Shown one piece after another: positions 14,691-22,957 of a stretch of 38,733 nt of DNA. A program made the translations under genes and the position numbers. The first letter of the stretch is position 1, and each line of letters begins with the position of its first letter. Under the pieces are notes generated by a model. It was not told the DNA's origin. It was given only the letters and a program-made list of their open reading frames with translations, and made no database searches. Source of the DNA: Chloroflexota bacterium. GTDB taxonomy: Bacteria > Chloroflexota > Dehalococcoidia > UBA2979. The stretch is from positions 1 through 38,733 of the forward strand of contig JAPONQ010000063.1 of assembly GCA_026713865.1 (NCBI GenBank), written 5' to 3'.

Positions 14691-15497
14691 ATGGCGGGCG
14701 CGGCGTCGCGGGCTCACGGGACCGGGGGCGACGGACCGCTCGTGGTGGAGAGCGTCGCCGGGGGCGTCGCCACCATCCGCCTGAACCGCCCCGACAAGCG
14801 AAACGCCGTCAACCGCGCGCTCGCCTCGGATCTCCAGCAGGCGGTCGCACGCGCCGACGCCGACACCACGGTCTCGGCCATCGTGATCGCGGGCGCCCCG
14901 GGGATCTTCTCCGCCGGCGCCGACATGACCGAGGCGCTCGAGAGCTACGCCGGGCACGGCGACTCGCCGGGGGCGGCGATCGCGAACCCGCTCGGCGACG
15001 CCGCCCGACGCATCCAGTACTCCCCCAAGCCGACGATCGCCGCGGTCGACGGCCCCGCCTACGGGGGCGGCGCCGTGCTGGCTCTCGCCTGCGACGTGCG
15101 GCTCATCACCCACCGCGGCCGCTTTCGCTTCCCCGGCGCCGAGAACGGCCTGATCGTCGCCCCGGTCGCGCTGACGCGGCTGGTCGGGCCCGCCGTCGCC
15201 AAGGAGCTGCTCTACAGCTCGCGCGTGGTGGAGGCGGAGGAGGCGGTTCGGATCGGGCTCGCGAACCGCCTGGTGGCCGGGGACGTGCTCGACGACGAGG
15301 TGGCCGCGCTGACCGGCGCCATCGCGCGCTCGTCCGCGCAGACGATCGGCTGGCTCAAGCGCGTCGTCGACGCCACCGCGAGCGGCGCCGACGCGCGCGC
15401 GATCGAGGAGCATGCCGACCGCATGACGCGCGGATCCGCCGACAACCTGGAGCGCTTCCGGGCGGCCACGCGGCGCGTGACCGGCCGCGGCGGCTAG
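14691..15497 (+). CDS. Enoyl-CoA hydratase/isomerase (crotonase-fold) protein
   Basis: The 268-residue product has the crotonase spiral: TIRLNRPDKRNAVN, the oxyanion segment GIFSAGADM, DGPAYGGGAVLALACDVRL, AKELLYSSRVVEAEEAVRIGLANRLV, and a C-terminal helical arm. The two hydratase glutamates are not where expected. GGGxxL carries Val where rat enoyl-CoA hydratase has Glu144 (GGGCEL), and FPGAENGLI has Gly at the Glu164 position. A classic hydratase reaction is therefore unlikely, and an isomerase, hydrolase or other crotonase reaction on an acyl-CoA is more plausible. The stop at 15497 is 3 bp from the pncC GTG, so the two are probably co-transcribed. Confidence 0.85.
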   Translation: MAGAASRAHGTGGDGPLVVESVAGGVATIRLNRPDKRNAVNRALASDLQQAVARADADTTVSAIVIAGAPGIFSAGADMTEALESYAGHGDSPGAAIANPLGDAARRIQYSPKPTIAAVDGPAYGGGAVLALACDVRLITHRGRFRFPGAENGLIVAPVALTRLVGPAVAKELLYSSRVVEAEEAVRIGLANRLVAGDVLDDEVAALTGAIARSSAQTIGWLKRVVDATASGADARAIEEHADRMTRGSADNLERFRAATRRVTGRGG

Positions 15498-15500
15498 GGC

Positions 15501-16028
15501 GTGGCCGCGATCGGCCGGGGCGTGGAGGCGGAGGTCGTGGCGCGGGCGCGCGCCCGCGGCCTGCGCCTCGCGACCGCCGAGTCGAGCACCGGCGGCCTGA
15601 TCGGTCACCGGCTCGCCGCGGTGCCGGGCGCCTCCGCCGTGCTCGCCGGCGGCATCACCGCTTACGCGGACGGCGCGAAGGAGTCGCTCCTCGGCGTGGC
15701 GGCGAGCGTGCTCGCCGAGCGGGGTGCCGTCTCCGCGGAGGTCGCCGCGGCGATGGCGCGCGGGGCGCGAAACGCCTTCGGAGCGGCGCTCGCCCTGGCC
15801 GAGACGGGCGTGGCCGGCCCCGGCGCGAGCGGGACGAAGCCCGCCGGCCTCTACTATCTGGCCGCCGTCGGCCCCGGCTGCGAGCTCTCCGAGCGCGCCC
15901 TCTTCGGCGGCGAGCGCCAGGAGCGGCAGTGGGCCGCCTCCGAGGCGGCGCTGCGGCTCGCGCTGGTCTGCCTCGACGGGGCGGCGGCCGGGGGCCCCCC
16001 GCCGCCGGGCGGGACGGGATCGTCCTGA
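15501..16028 (+). CDS. pncC: Nicotinamide-nucleotide amidohydrolase (CinA C-terminal family)
   Basis: The 175-residue product is the stand-alone CinA C-terminal domain that deamidates nicotinamide mononucleotide to nicotinate mononucleotide in pyridine-nucleotide salvage. Hallmarks are LATAESSTGGLIGHRL with the active-site Ser, GGITAYADGAKESLLGV, ALAETGVAGPGASGTKPAGLYYLA and a FGGERQ segment. The start is GTG at 15501, 3 bp after the crotonase stop, without an obvious ribosome-binding site, so translational coupling is likely. The product ends with a Gly/Pro-rich tail just before the M1 peptidase gene, 14 bp downstream. Confidence 0.9.
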   Translation: MAAIGRGVEAEVVARARARGLRLATAESSTGGLIGHRLAAVPGASAVLAGGITAYADGAKESLLGVAASVLAERGAVSAEVAAAMARGARNAFGAALALAETGVAGPGASGTKPAGLYYLAAVGPGCELSERALFGGERQERQWAASEAALRLALVCLDGAAAGGPPPPGGTGSS

Positions 16029-16042
16029 GAGAGGGGGGAGTC

Positions 16043-18709
16043 GTGGCGGAGCGCGAGGGCATCCTGCTCCCGGAGGTCTCCTGCGGCGGCCTGCTCGGCG
16101 CCGCGCACGCAGGCGCGGCGGCCGCGGAGGACCGGCACCCCTTCGCCCTTCCCGGCGACCGGCCGGTGTGGGGGCGGGACCGCCCGTTCGCGGTCGAGCA
16201 CATCGCGCTCGAGTTCTCCTTCGATCTCGCGCGCCGAGAGCTGAGCGGAGTCGCGACGACCACCTTCCGTCCGCGCACGGACGGGCTGCGCGAGGCCGTC
16301 TTCGACGCCCGCGAGCTCGTCGTGGAGTCGGTGACCGACGGCTCGGGGAGGGAGCTTCCCTTCCGCCTCGGCGAGCGCTCGCTCCACGTCGACCTGAGGC
16401 GGCCGCGATCCTCCCGCCGCCGCATCACCACGGTCGTGCGCTACCGCGCGCGCCCGCGCCGGGGGCTCTACTTCAACGCGCCGGATCCCGACGACCCGGA
16501 GCGGCCGCGGCAGATCTGGACGCAGGGGCAGGCGGAGGACTCCGCCTACTATTTCCCGTGCTTCGACTATCCCGGCGAGAGGGCCACCTCCGAGGTCACG
16601 GCGACGGTGCCGGCCGGGTGGTTCGTGCTCTCCAACGGGCGCCTCGCCTCCCGGCGCGAGGACCGGCGCCGCCGCCGGGTCACCTACCACTGGCGGCAGG
16701 AGCGCCCGCACCCGGCCTACCTGGTGACGCTGGTCGCGGGCGAGCTGGTCTCGGTCGAGGAGAGCGCGCGGGGGGCCGGTCCCGGCGGCGCCGACGTCCC
16801 GGTCGCCTACCACGGCCCGGCGGGGAGCCGACCGGCGCTGCGGCGCGCCTTCGGCCGCACGCCGGAGATGGTGCGCTTCTTCGCCGAACGGATCGGCACC
16901 CCCTACCCGTGGGCGAAGTACGACACCGTCGCCGTCTCGGACTTCATCTTCGGCGGCATGGAGAACACCTCGGCGACGACGATGACCGACGTGCTGCTCC
17001 ACGACGCGAGGGCACACGAGGACCTCGCCGAGCTCTGCGACTCGATCACGGCCCACGAGCTCTCCCACCAGTGGTTCGGCGACCTCCTGACCTGCCGCGA
17101 GTGGTCGCACGGCTGGCTCAACGAGAGCTTCGCGACCTACTTCGACTCGCTGTGGGTGGAGCACGCGCGGGGCTGGGACGCCTTCCGCCACGACCTGCGG
17201 GAGAAGGCGGCGGCGTACTTCAGCGAGGACGCCAGCAGCTACCGCCGTCCGCTGGTGCAGAACGTCTTCGCCGAGCCCATCGACATCTTCGACCGGCACC
17301 TCTACGAGCGGGGCGCCCAGGTGCTGGACATGCTGCGCTACGTGCTGGGCGACGACCTCTGGTGGCGAGCGATCGCCCACTACGTCTCGCGCCACCGCGA
17401 GGGGGAGGTGCTCACGCACGACCTCCAGCGCGCGATCGAGGAGGCGACGGGCCGGAATCTCGACTGGTTCTTCGACCAGTGGGTCTGGAAGGGCGGGCAC
17501 CCCGAGCTGCGGGCGGCGTACTCCTGGGACGCCGAGCACGGGCTCGCGACGGTGCGCGTCGTGCAGGGGCAGAAGACGGCCGGCGACCCGCTCACCTCGA
17601 TCTACCGCATGCCGCTCGACATCGCCTTCCGCACGGAGCAGGGGCTCAGCACCCGTCGCGTCGAGCTCTCCGAGCCCTCGCATGCCTTCGTCTTCCCGCT
17701 CGACGGCGAGCCGCGCTGGGTCGCGATCGACCCGGCGAACCGCATCCTGAAGAAGCTCGTCTTCGAGCCGGGAGAGGAGCAGCTCCGCGCCCGGCTGGCC
17801 GAGGATCTCGAGGCGGTGGGGCGCCTCGAGGCGGCGGAGGGGCTGGCGGCCGTCGGCTCGCCGGGGGCGGTCGAGGCGCTCGCCTCGGCCCTCGCGTCGG
17901 AGAGCGAGACCGACCTCGTCCGTGCCGCCGTGGCGAGCGCGCTCGGCAGGGTGCGGAGCGACGCGGCGCGCGATGCGCTGGTCGCCGCCCTCGACTCGGC
18001 GCCGGCGCGCGTGCGGCGCGCCGCGGCGAGCGCGCTCGGGGAGAGCCGCGACGAGGTGGCGGCCCGGGCGCTGGCGGGGCGGCTGCGCGGGCGCGGCGAC
18101 CGCTCCTACTACGTGCAGGCGGCAGCCGCCGCCGCGCTCGGCGCGACGCGCCAGCCGACCGCCTACCGGGCGCTCCACCGCGTGCTCGACCGGCCGGCGC
18201 ACAACGACGTCATCACGGCCGGCGCGCTGGCGGGCCTGGGAGCACTCCGCGACCCGCAAGCGCTCGACACGCTCCTCGACTACACCGCCCGGGGCCGCCA
18301 CCTGAACGCCCGGCGCGCGGCGGCGACGGCGCTCGGGCGGCTGGCGCCGTTCGCCGACGAGGGCCCGCGCACGCGGGCGCGCGAGCGCCTGGCGGAGCTT
18401 CTCGATGACGGCGCGCTGCGCATCCGCCTCCAGGCCGCCGCCGCCCTGAGCGAGCTCGGCGATGCGCGGGCCGTGCCGGCCCTCACCCGGGCGGCCACGC
18501 GCGCGCTCGACGGGCGGTTCCGCCGCGCCTGCCGCATCGCGGCCCGCGACCTCGCCGAGCGCTCCGACAAGGGCGATCAGGTGCGCGCGCTCACCGACGA
18601 GGTGGAGCAGCTCAGGCAGCGCAACGACGCGCTTCGCGACCGGCTGGAGGCGGTGGAGGCACGCCTCGGGGATGGGAGCCCCGCGGCGGCGGCGCGCTCG
18701 ACGCCATAG
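16043..18709 (+). CDS. M1-family zinc aminopeptidase with C-terminal HEAT repeats and coiled coil
   Basis: The 888-residue product has the full M1 signature: GGMEN from about residue 304 (exopeptidase motif) and HELSH at 338-342, followed 18 residues later by the third zinc ligand E361 in WLNESFATYFD. The N-terminal beta-saddle spans about 50-260. From about residue 585 to 840 there are repeated Ala/Leu-rich helical pairs (for example RAAVASALGRV, RRAAASALGES, RRAAATALGRL) that look like PBS-lyase-type HEAT repeats. A short coiled coil follows (VRALTDEVEQLRQRND). GTG at 16043 follows GAGGGGGGAG, which sets the start. No signal peptide is evident, so a cytoplasmic location is likely. Confidence 0.9.
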   Translation: MAEREGILLPEVSCGGLLGAAHAGAAAAEDRHPFALPGDRPVWGRDRPFAVEHIALEFSFDLARRELSGVATTTFRPRTDGLREAVFDARELVVESVTDGSGRELPFRLGERSLHVDLRRPRSSRRRITTVVRYRARPRRGLYFNAPDPDDPERPRQIWTQGQAEDSAYYFPCFDYPGERATSEVTATVPAGWFVLSNGRLASRREDRRRRRVTYHWRQERPHPAYLVTLVAGELVSVEESARGAGPGGADVPVAYHGPAGSRPALRRAFGRTPEMVRFFAERIGTPYPWAKYDTVAVSDFIFGGMENTSATTMTDVLLHDARAHEDLAELCDSITAHELSHQWFGDLLTCREWSHGWLNESFATYFDSLWVEHARGWDAFRHDLREKAAAYFSEDASSYRRPLVQNVFAEPIDIFDRHLYERGAQVLDMLRYVLGDDLWWRAIAHYVSRHREGEVLTHDLQRAIEEATGRNLDWFFDQWVWKGGHPELRAAYSWDAEHGLATVRVVQGQKTAGDPLTSIYRMPLDIAFRTEQGLSTRRVELSEPSHAFVFPLDGEPRWVAIDPANRILKKLVFEPGEEQLRARLAEDLEAVGRLEAAEGLAAVGSPGAVEALASALASESETDLVRAAVASALGRVRSDAARDALVAALDSAPARVRRAAASALGESRDEVAARALAGRLRGRGDRSYYVQAAAAAALGATRQPTAYRALHRVLDRPAHNDVITAGALAGLGALRDPQALDTLLDYTARGRHLNARRAAATALGRLAPFADEGPRTRARERLAELLDDGALRIRLQAAAALSELGDARAVPALTRAATRALDGRFRRACRIAARDLAERSDKGDQVRALTDEVEQLRQRNDALRDRLEAVEARLGDGSPAAAARSTP

Positions 18710-18720
18710 GGCCGCCTCCG

Positions 18721-18726
18721 TAGAGT
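18721..18726 (+). promoter_or_regulatory. Putative -10 box (TAGAGT) for the HAD-like gene
   Basis: TAGAGT lies in the 121-bp gap after the peptidase gene, about 105 nt before the GTG at 18831. The same hexamer precedes the alpha/beta hydrolase gene. Confidence 0.35.
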
Positions 18727-18830
18727 AAGAGCGCCGCCCGCCCGGCGGGCGCCACTCACGGCCCGGAGCGGCGGACGAGGCTCCGGGCGCTGCGCGAACA
18801 GCGGGTCGCGGCGGGGGCGAAAGGCACGGC

Positions 18831-19280
18831 GTGCGGAAGCTGAACGTGTTCTTCGACGTCGACAACACGCTCCTGATGTGGGACGGCTCGCTGCGCAACC
18901 ACACACGCGAGGTCTTCCAGCGGATCCTCGACCAGGATCACCTCATCTACATCTGGTCGGGGGTCGGGATCCGGCGCTGGGAGATGGAGGTGAACAAGCT
19001 CGATCACTACGTGACCGACTACTTCATCAAGCCGCTCTACGACCACCGGGCCCGGCTGCCGAAGCTCGGCGTGACCGTGGAGCCGGACTTCGTGATCGAC
19101 GACCACCGCTCGGTCGTCGAGGTCTTCGGCGGCTACCACATCCCCGATATCGCGCCCGCCGACGACGAGGAGCTGCTGCGCGTCGCCGAGGCGATCGAGG
19201 CACGGGCGCGCGGGGAGCCCGACGGCGAGTCCCCCCGGCTGCTCCCCTCCGACGGCGGGCCCTCCACCGTCCGGAGCTGA
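18831..19280 (+). CDS. HAD-superfamily phosphatase-like protein
   Basis: The 149-residue product has motif I FFDVDNTLL with the nucleophile and acid/base Asp, motif II in YIWSGVG (Ser), a Lys in LPKLGV, and motif IV FVIDDHRSVV with paired Asp. This is a complete minimal HAD core with almost no cap, suggesting action on a phosphorylated protein or a large or open substrate. A C-terminal Ser/Pro tail follows. It starts with GTG at 18831; the purine run GGGGGCGAAAGGCACGGC could serve as ribosome-binding site. The stop is followed directly by a hairpin (19281-19299). Confidence 0.75.
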   Translation: MRKLNVFFDVDNTLLMWDGSLRNHTREVFQRILDQDHLIYIWSGVGIRRWEMEVNKLDHYVTDYFIKPLYDHRARLPKLGVTVEPDFVIDDHRSVVEVFGGYHIPDIAPADDEELLRVAEAIEARARGEPDGESPRLLPSDGGPSTVRS

Positions 19281-19299
19281 CCGCGGCCCGTTGCCGCGG
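19281..19299 (+). terminator. Hairpin after the HAD-like gene
   Basis: CCGCGGC-ccgtt-GCCGCGG is a perfect 7-bp stem with a 5-nt loop starting right after the stop codon. No T-run follows, so intrinsic termination is uncertain. It lies in the convergent gap before the minus-strand gene ending at 19420. Confidence 0.4.
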
Positions 19300-19419
19300 G
19301 AGCGGCCGATGCCGGGGGGGGCGGCGACGCCACGGGCGGCGCGCGGGGCGGCCCGGATCGCGCTCATCTCCGGCGCGAGAAGGACCCGGCAGGAACCGGC
19401 CGATGCGGAGAGGCGCAGG

Positions 19420-20184
19420 TCAGCGCGCGCCGGGCTCCCCGGCGCCGCGGAACTGCTGCGCCACGCGGTTGCGCTCCAGCATCGCGGCGGCGGAGCCGGC
19501 CGGCGCACCCGCGTCCCCCGCATCCTCGAGCTGCGCGAGCGCCAGGCGGCAGCGGCTGTCATCGCGCAGGCGCAGCAGCGGCTCCACGATCGTCCAGATC
19601 GAGACGCCGCCGCGGCGGGCGGGGTCGGCGCTCACGTAGGTCGCCCAGTCCAGCGACCGCTCGCGGATGTCGTAGTGCGAGAAGAGCCGGTAGTCGGGAT
19701 CCCAGCGGTCCGCGTCGCGGTAACAGTCGGCATCCCACTCGATGGGGAGCGGCCGGTCGGTGATCGAGAGCGGATCGAGCGCGACGAGCCAGAGCGAGAC
19801 GGCGAGGGCGAGCGGCGTCTGCCCGTAGCGCCCCCCCGTCGACGCGGTCCACGAAAGTCCGTAGGCGTCGCACATCGCGCCCGTCACCCGCTCGTCGATG
19901 GAGAGGCCCGCGGCGAGCAGCAGCCTCGTGACCAGCAGGTGCCCCACGAAGCGGGCCTCCTCGTCCGACGAGGTGCGCTCCCCGGTCGGCAGGGTGAACG
20001 AGGCCTCTCGATCGGGACCGAAGCAGGCGAAGGTGTGGCGCAGCCCGCAGGCGCTCCCCGGCGCGCCGGGAGCGCCCTGCGTGGCGAGCAGCAGGTCGAG
20101 ATCGGAGGGGTCGGCGACCATCCCCTCGTCGCGCGCTTGCGGCCAGAGCCGCAAGATGAGGTCGATGATCGGCGCGCCGGCCAC
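19420..20184 (-). CDS. Unrecognised 254-residue protein
   Basis: I recognise no family. The protein is soluble, with many Trp and Tyr in the middle: LSWTASTGGRYGQTPLALAVSLW, then DADCYRDADRWDPDYRLF and SHYDIRERSLDWATY. Four Cys are spread over its length. A front segment GPDREASFTLPTGER could be a beta region. It starts with GTG at 20184: TAGCGT ends 7 nt before it and no ribosome-binding site is seen, so the mRNA is probably leaderless. It is divergent from the DUF192 lipoprotein and convergent with the HAD-like gene. Codon use resembles its neighbours. Confidence 0.65.
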   Translation of the reverse strand: MAGAPIIDLILRLWPQARDEGMVADPSDLDLLLATQGAPGAPGSACGLRHTFACFGPDREASFTLPTGERTSSDEEARFVGHLLVTRLLLAAGLSIDERVTGAMCDAYGLSWTASTGGRYGQTPLALAVSLWLVALDPLSITDRPLPIEWDADCYRDADRWDPDYRLFSHYDIRERSLDWATYVSADPARRGGVSIWTIVEPLLRLRDDSRCRLALAQLEDAGDAGAPAGSAAAMLERNRVAQQFRGAGEPGAR

Positions 20185-20191
20185 GTCGCGG

Positions 20192-20197
20192 ACGCTA
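20192..20197 (-). promoter_or_regulatory. -10 box (TAGCGT), predicted leaderless
   Basis: Minus-strand TAGCGT ends 7 nt before the GTG at 20184, so transcription should start at the start codon. Confidence 0.5.
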
Positions 20198-20236
20198 CCG
20201 ACCGGCGCAGCCCGCTGTCAACGCGCGCGGGAGGCG

Positions 20237-21196
20237 TTGGCCGCGGGCTGCGCCGTCGGCGCGCCTCCCGGATCCCGGGCGGGCGCCGGCCGTCGCGCGT
20301 CCGCCCCATCCCGCGCCGTCCGGCCGGTCGCTCGCCCGCTGCTGGTCCCCCTGTTCGTCCTGCTGCTCGGGCTCCTGGCCGCCTGCGGCGGCGGTCCGGA
20401 GGCCGATCGTGCCGTCGCCCCGGGCACGACCGAGACGGCACCGTCCCCCCGCGCACAGAGCACGCCGTCCCCGCCGCCGGATGCGCCCGAGCCGACGTCC
20501 GCCCCCCCGCCTGCGACAACCCCCGCCGCCGCACCGGCGCCCGCGGCGACGCCCCCCGCCGGAGCACCGGCGCCCGCGGGGACGCCCACGCCCACGCCCG
20601 CCGCGGCCCCCGCCCCGTCGGCGACCCGCGCTGCCGCTTCGGCGCCCGCGGCCACCCCCGCCCCGGCACCGACGCCGACCGCCCCGGTTGCGACGCCCGC
20701 ACCGCCGCCGAGACCCTCCCCGGAGCCGGCGCCGACCTCCGGTCCGGCGCCCGCGGCGACGGAGCAGCCCCGGCCGGCGGAGCCGGTTGCCTCCACCGCC
20801 TCGATCCCGACGGCCGAGCTTCCGCGCGCCGAGTTCGTGGGCGCAGACGGCCAGACGTACTCCCTCCCGGTCGAGATCCCGCCGCGCAGCGAGTACGGGA
20901 TCGGGCTCTCCGGCCGCTACCAACTCGAGGGGCGCGGGATGCTCTTCCACTACCCGCAGGGGGGCCGGGCCGGCTTCTACATGCGGAACACGCACATCGA
21001 TCTCGCGATCGCCTTCGTCGGACTCGACGATCGCGTGATCGCCGTGCGCGAGATGGAGGCGGAGAGCATGGAGATCGTGCGCCCCGAGGGGATCTACCGC
21101 TACGCGGTCGAGGCGCCGTCGGGCTGGTACGGCGAGCGGGGCATCGGCGAGGGAGCGCTGCTGCTGCTCCCTCCCGGCCTCGCCCTGCCGGAATAG
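20237..21196 (+). CDS. DUF192-family lipoprotein with long Ala/Pro/Thr linker
   Basis: A signal peptide (PLLVPLFVLLLGLLAAC) ends in lipobox LAAC, with the lipid Cys encoded at 20384. About 130 residues of Ala/Pro/Thr-rich linker follow. The C-terminal domain is DUF192: RAEFVGADGQTYSLPVEI, SGRYQLEGRGMLFHYPQGG, FYMRNTHIDLAIAFVGLDDRVI, VRPEGIYRYAVEAPSGWYGERGI. DUF192 proteins are small exported domains of unknown role. The start is uncertain: TTG at 20237, with GGGAGG only 2 nt upstream, is the best in-frame candidate I see in the divergent gap, giving 319 residues. The gene is followed by tandem inverted repeats. Confidence 0.8.
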   Translation: MAAGCAVGAPPGSRAGAGRRASAPSRAVRPVARPLLVPLFVLLLGLLAACGGGPEADRAVAPGTTETAPSPRAQSTPSPPPDAPEPTSAPPPATTPAAAPAPAATPPAGAPAPAGTPTPTPAAAPAPSATRAAASAPAATPAPAPTPTAPVATPAPPPRPSPEPAPTSGPAPAATEQPRPAEPVASTASIPTAELPRAEFVGADGQTYSLPVEIPPRSEYGIGLSGRYQLEGRGMLFHYPQGGRAGFYMRNTHIDLAIAFVGLDDRVIAVREMEAESMEIVRPEGIYRYAVEAPSGWYGERGIGEGALLLLPPGLALPE

Positions 21197-21213
21197 CGGC
21201 GGCGGCGCGCGGA

Positions 21214-21262
21214 CGCGGCCGCCCGCGACGGCGGCCGCGCGGGGCCTCCGCGCGGAGACCCC
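21214..21262. terminator. Two tandem inverted repeats between convergent genes
   Basis: CGCGGCCGCC (21214-21223) pairs perfectly with GGCGGCCGCG (21230-21239) across a 6-nt loop. A second hairpin has CTCCGCGCGGAG (21246-21257) flanked by GGGG and CCCC. The pair lies between the DUF192 stop and the GAF-gene stop, so it could end transcription from both sides. No T-run is present, so this is inference. Confidence 0.5.
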
Positions 21263-21263
21263 C

Positions 21264-21794
21264 CTAGTACCAGTCTCGCTCGATGACCCGGCCCGCGTGG
21301 TGGGCGAGCGGCCGCAGCAACCGCTCGTCGTCGTCATCGAAGGGACGGCCGTCCTCGCGGTCGGTCACGTAGAGCGCGCCTCGCACGGCGCCCCCGGCCC
21401 AGAGCGGAAGGCCGAGCAGCGCGCGCATGGCGGGATGGCCGGGCGGGAAGCCGAACGAGCGGGCATGCTCGGAGACGTCGTCGAAACGCACCGCCCGCCC
21501 GTCCGCGCGCAGGGAGTTGAGGGAGCCGTGGCCCTGTGGCGGTGCCCGGAGGCGACGCAGCGCGTCCGGCGGGAGGCCGGCGGCGAAAAAGCCGATCGTG
21601 CGCTCGCCCGCGTCGGTGACGGCGAGTGCGCCGTAGCGCGAGCGCGTGAGCTCGCGGGCCAGCTCCGCGACGAGGTCGAGCGAGGCGTCGGGCGCCGGTC
21701 GCGGCGGCAGGCGCCGCAGCTCGCGGGCGAGGGCGCGCAGCGCCCGGGCCTCGGGATCCCGCCCGACCGGCATCCGGAACCGCAAGCTCCTCAT
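21264..21794 (-). CDS. GAF-domain protein at the end of the thiamine operon
   Basis: The 176-residue product is a stand-alone GAF sensor domain: LDLVAELARELTRSRYGALAVTD, IGFFAAGL, RFDDVSEHARSFGFPPGHPAM, RALLGLPLWAGG and GALYVTDREDGRPFDDDDE. The PFDDDDERLL-type ending is typical of GAF domains in sensory proteins, but no kinase, cyclase or HTH domain is attached. The ATG at 21794 overlaps the thiQ stop by 4 bp (ATGA), so it is translationally coupled to the riboswitch-controlled importer. GAF domains bind small ligands. Whether this one binds thiamine or another molecule is unknown. Confidence 0.82.
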   Translation of the reverse strand: MRSLRFRMPVGRDPEARALRALARELRRLPPRPAPDASLDLVAELARELTRSRYGALAVTDAGERTIGFFAAGLPPDALRRLRAPPQGHGSLNSLRADGRAVRFDDVSEHARSFGFPPGHPAMRALLGLPLWAGGAVRGALYVTDREDGRPFDDDDERLLRPLAHHAGRVIERDWY

Positions 21795-22957
21795 CCGGCG
21801 TCTCCCGCCGCAGCCGCAGCCGCTACGGCACCCGCCGGCCCCACCAGGCGCAGCGCCTCGGGCCGGACGGCGATCCCCAGGCTCTCGCCCGGCGGCGGCG
21901 GGCGGCCGCCCCCCTCCCAGCGCACGCGGACGCTCCTCGCCGGGGCGGATCGGTCCCCGAGTGCGAGCTCGACACGGAAGAGAGGACCCTCCGGCAGCAC
22001 CCGGCGCACCTCTCCGACGACCCCGCAGCCGAGGCCGGAACCGACGGGGACGCCGATAAGGCTCGCGGGGGGCGCCAGAAGTCGCAGCGTGACCCGGCCC
22101 TCCCGCGATCCCGCGGCGGCCGCCTCCCCGCGGAGATTCCCCGGAACGTCGACCGCACCGACTCCGTCCTCGACGATCACCAGCGCGCCGTCCGCGGCCG
22201 CTCTCGGCGGCCCCGCGACGAGCGTCGCGTAGCCGAGCATCTCCGCCACGCGCAGCGTGGCGGGACCGGCCAGCACCGACGGGAGCGGTCCGGCCTGCAG
22301 CAGCTTCCCCGCGCCCATCACCAGCAGGTCGTCCGCCACCTCGACGGCGTCGCGCAGATCGTGCGAGACCAGCAGCGACGTCGTTCCCAGCCGGCCGAGC
22401 ATCTCGCGCAGCTTCGGGCGCAGCTGCTCCTTGAGCCCCTCGTCGAGCGAGCCCAGCGGCTCATCGAGGAGAAGCACCGACGGCTCGGGCGCGACGGCGC
22501 GCGCGAGCGCCACCCGCTGTCGCTCGCCACCGGAGAGCTCGTCGATGCGGCGCCGGCCGAGCCCATCGAGCTCGAAGAGCCCCAGCAGCTCGCCGACGCG
22601 CTCGCGGCGGCGCCCCTCCGGCCAGCGCGCCATGCGCAGTCCGAAGTCGACGTTCGTCGCGGCGTCGAGGTGGGGAAAGAGCGCCAGCTCCTGGAAGACC
22701 AGCCCGACCCCCCGGCGGTGGGGCGGCAGCGCGAGCACCGACTCGCCGCCGAGGCGGATGTCGCCGCGATCCGGCGCGTCGAGGCCCGCGATCAGGCGCA
22801 GGAGCGTGGTCTTCCCGCAGCCGGAGGGACCGAGCAGCGCGGCGACGCGGCCGTCCCCCACCTCGAAGTCGAGGCTGCCGAGCGCGAAGGCGCCGCCGGA
22901 GCCGGCGGCGCCGGTCTCGTAGGAGCGCTCCAGCGCACGCACCGCGAGCGAGGTCAT
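21791..22957 (-). CDS. thiQ: Thiamine-type ABC transporter ATPase
   Basis: The 388-residue product has Walker A GPSGCGKTT (43-51), the Q-loop in GLVFQELALFPH, signature LSGGERQRVALARA, Walker B VLLLDEPLGSLD and the H-loop VSHDLRD. A C-terminal extension of about 150 residues has beta strands like the TOBE-type regulatory region of iron/spermidine-type ATPases (GESLGIAVRPEALRLVG near the end), longer than enterobacterial ThiQ. It powers thiamine or precursor uptake with ThiP and ThiB. The ATG at 22957 shares its A with the permease stop (TGATG). Confidence 0.86.
   Translation of the reverse strand: MTSLAVRALERSYETGAAGSGGAFALGSLDFEVGDGRVAALLGPSGCGKTTLLRLIAGLDAPDRGDIRLGGESVLALPPHRRGVGLVFQELALFPHLDAATNVDFGLRMARWPEGRRRERVGELLGLFELDGLGRRRIDELSGGERQRVALARAVAPEPSVLLLDEPLGSLDEGLKEQLRPKLREMLGRLGTTSLLVSHDLRDAVEVADDLLVMGAGKLLQAGPLPSVLAGPATLRVAEMLGYATLVAGPPRAAADGALVIVEDGVGAVDVPGNLRGEAAAAGSREGRVTLRLLAPPASLIGVPVGSGLGCGVVGEVRRVLPEGPLFRVELALGDRSAPARSVRVRWEGGGRPPPPGESLGIAVRPEALRLVGPAGAVAAAAAAGDAG

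Noticed and set aside
15854-18904. 1016-codon minus-strand open frame
   Set aside because: It is antisense to pncC and the M1 peptidase and has no domain or ribosome-binding site. It is a high-GC artefact.
20400-20830. Ala/Pro-rich repeat tract as a possible CRISPR or tandem-repeat array
   Set aside because: The units vary in length and sequence and encode a lipoprotein linker. There are no regular spacers.
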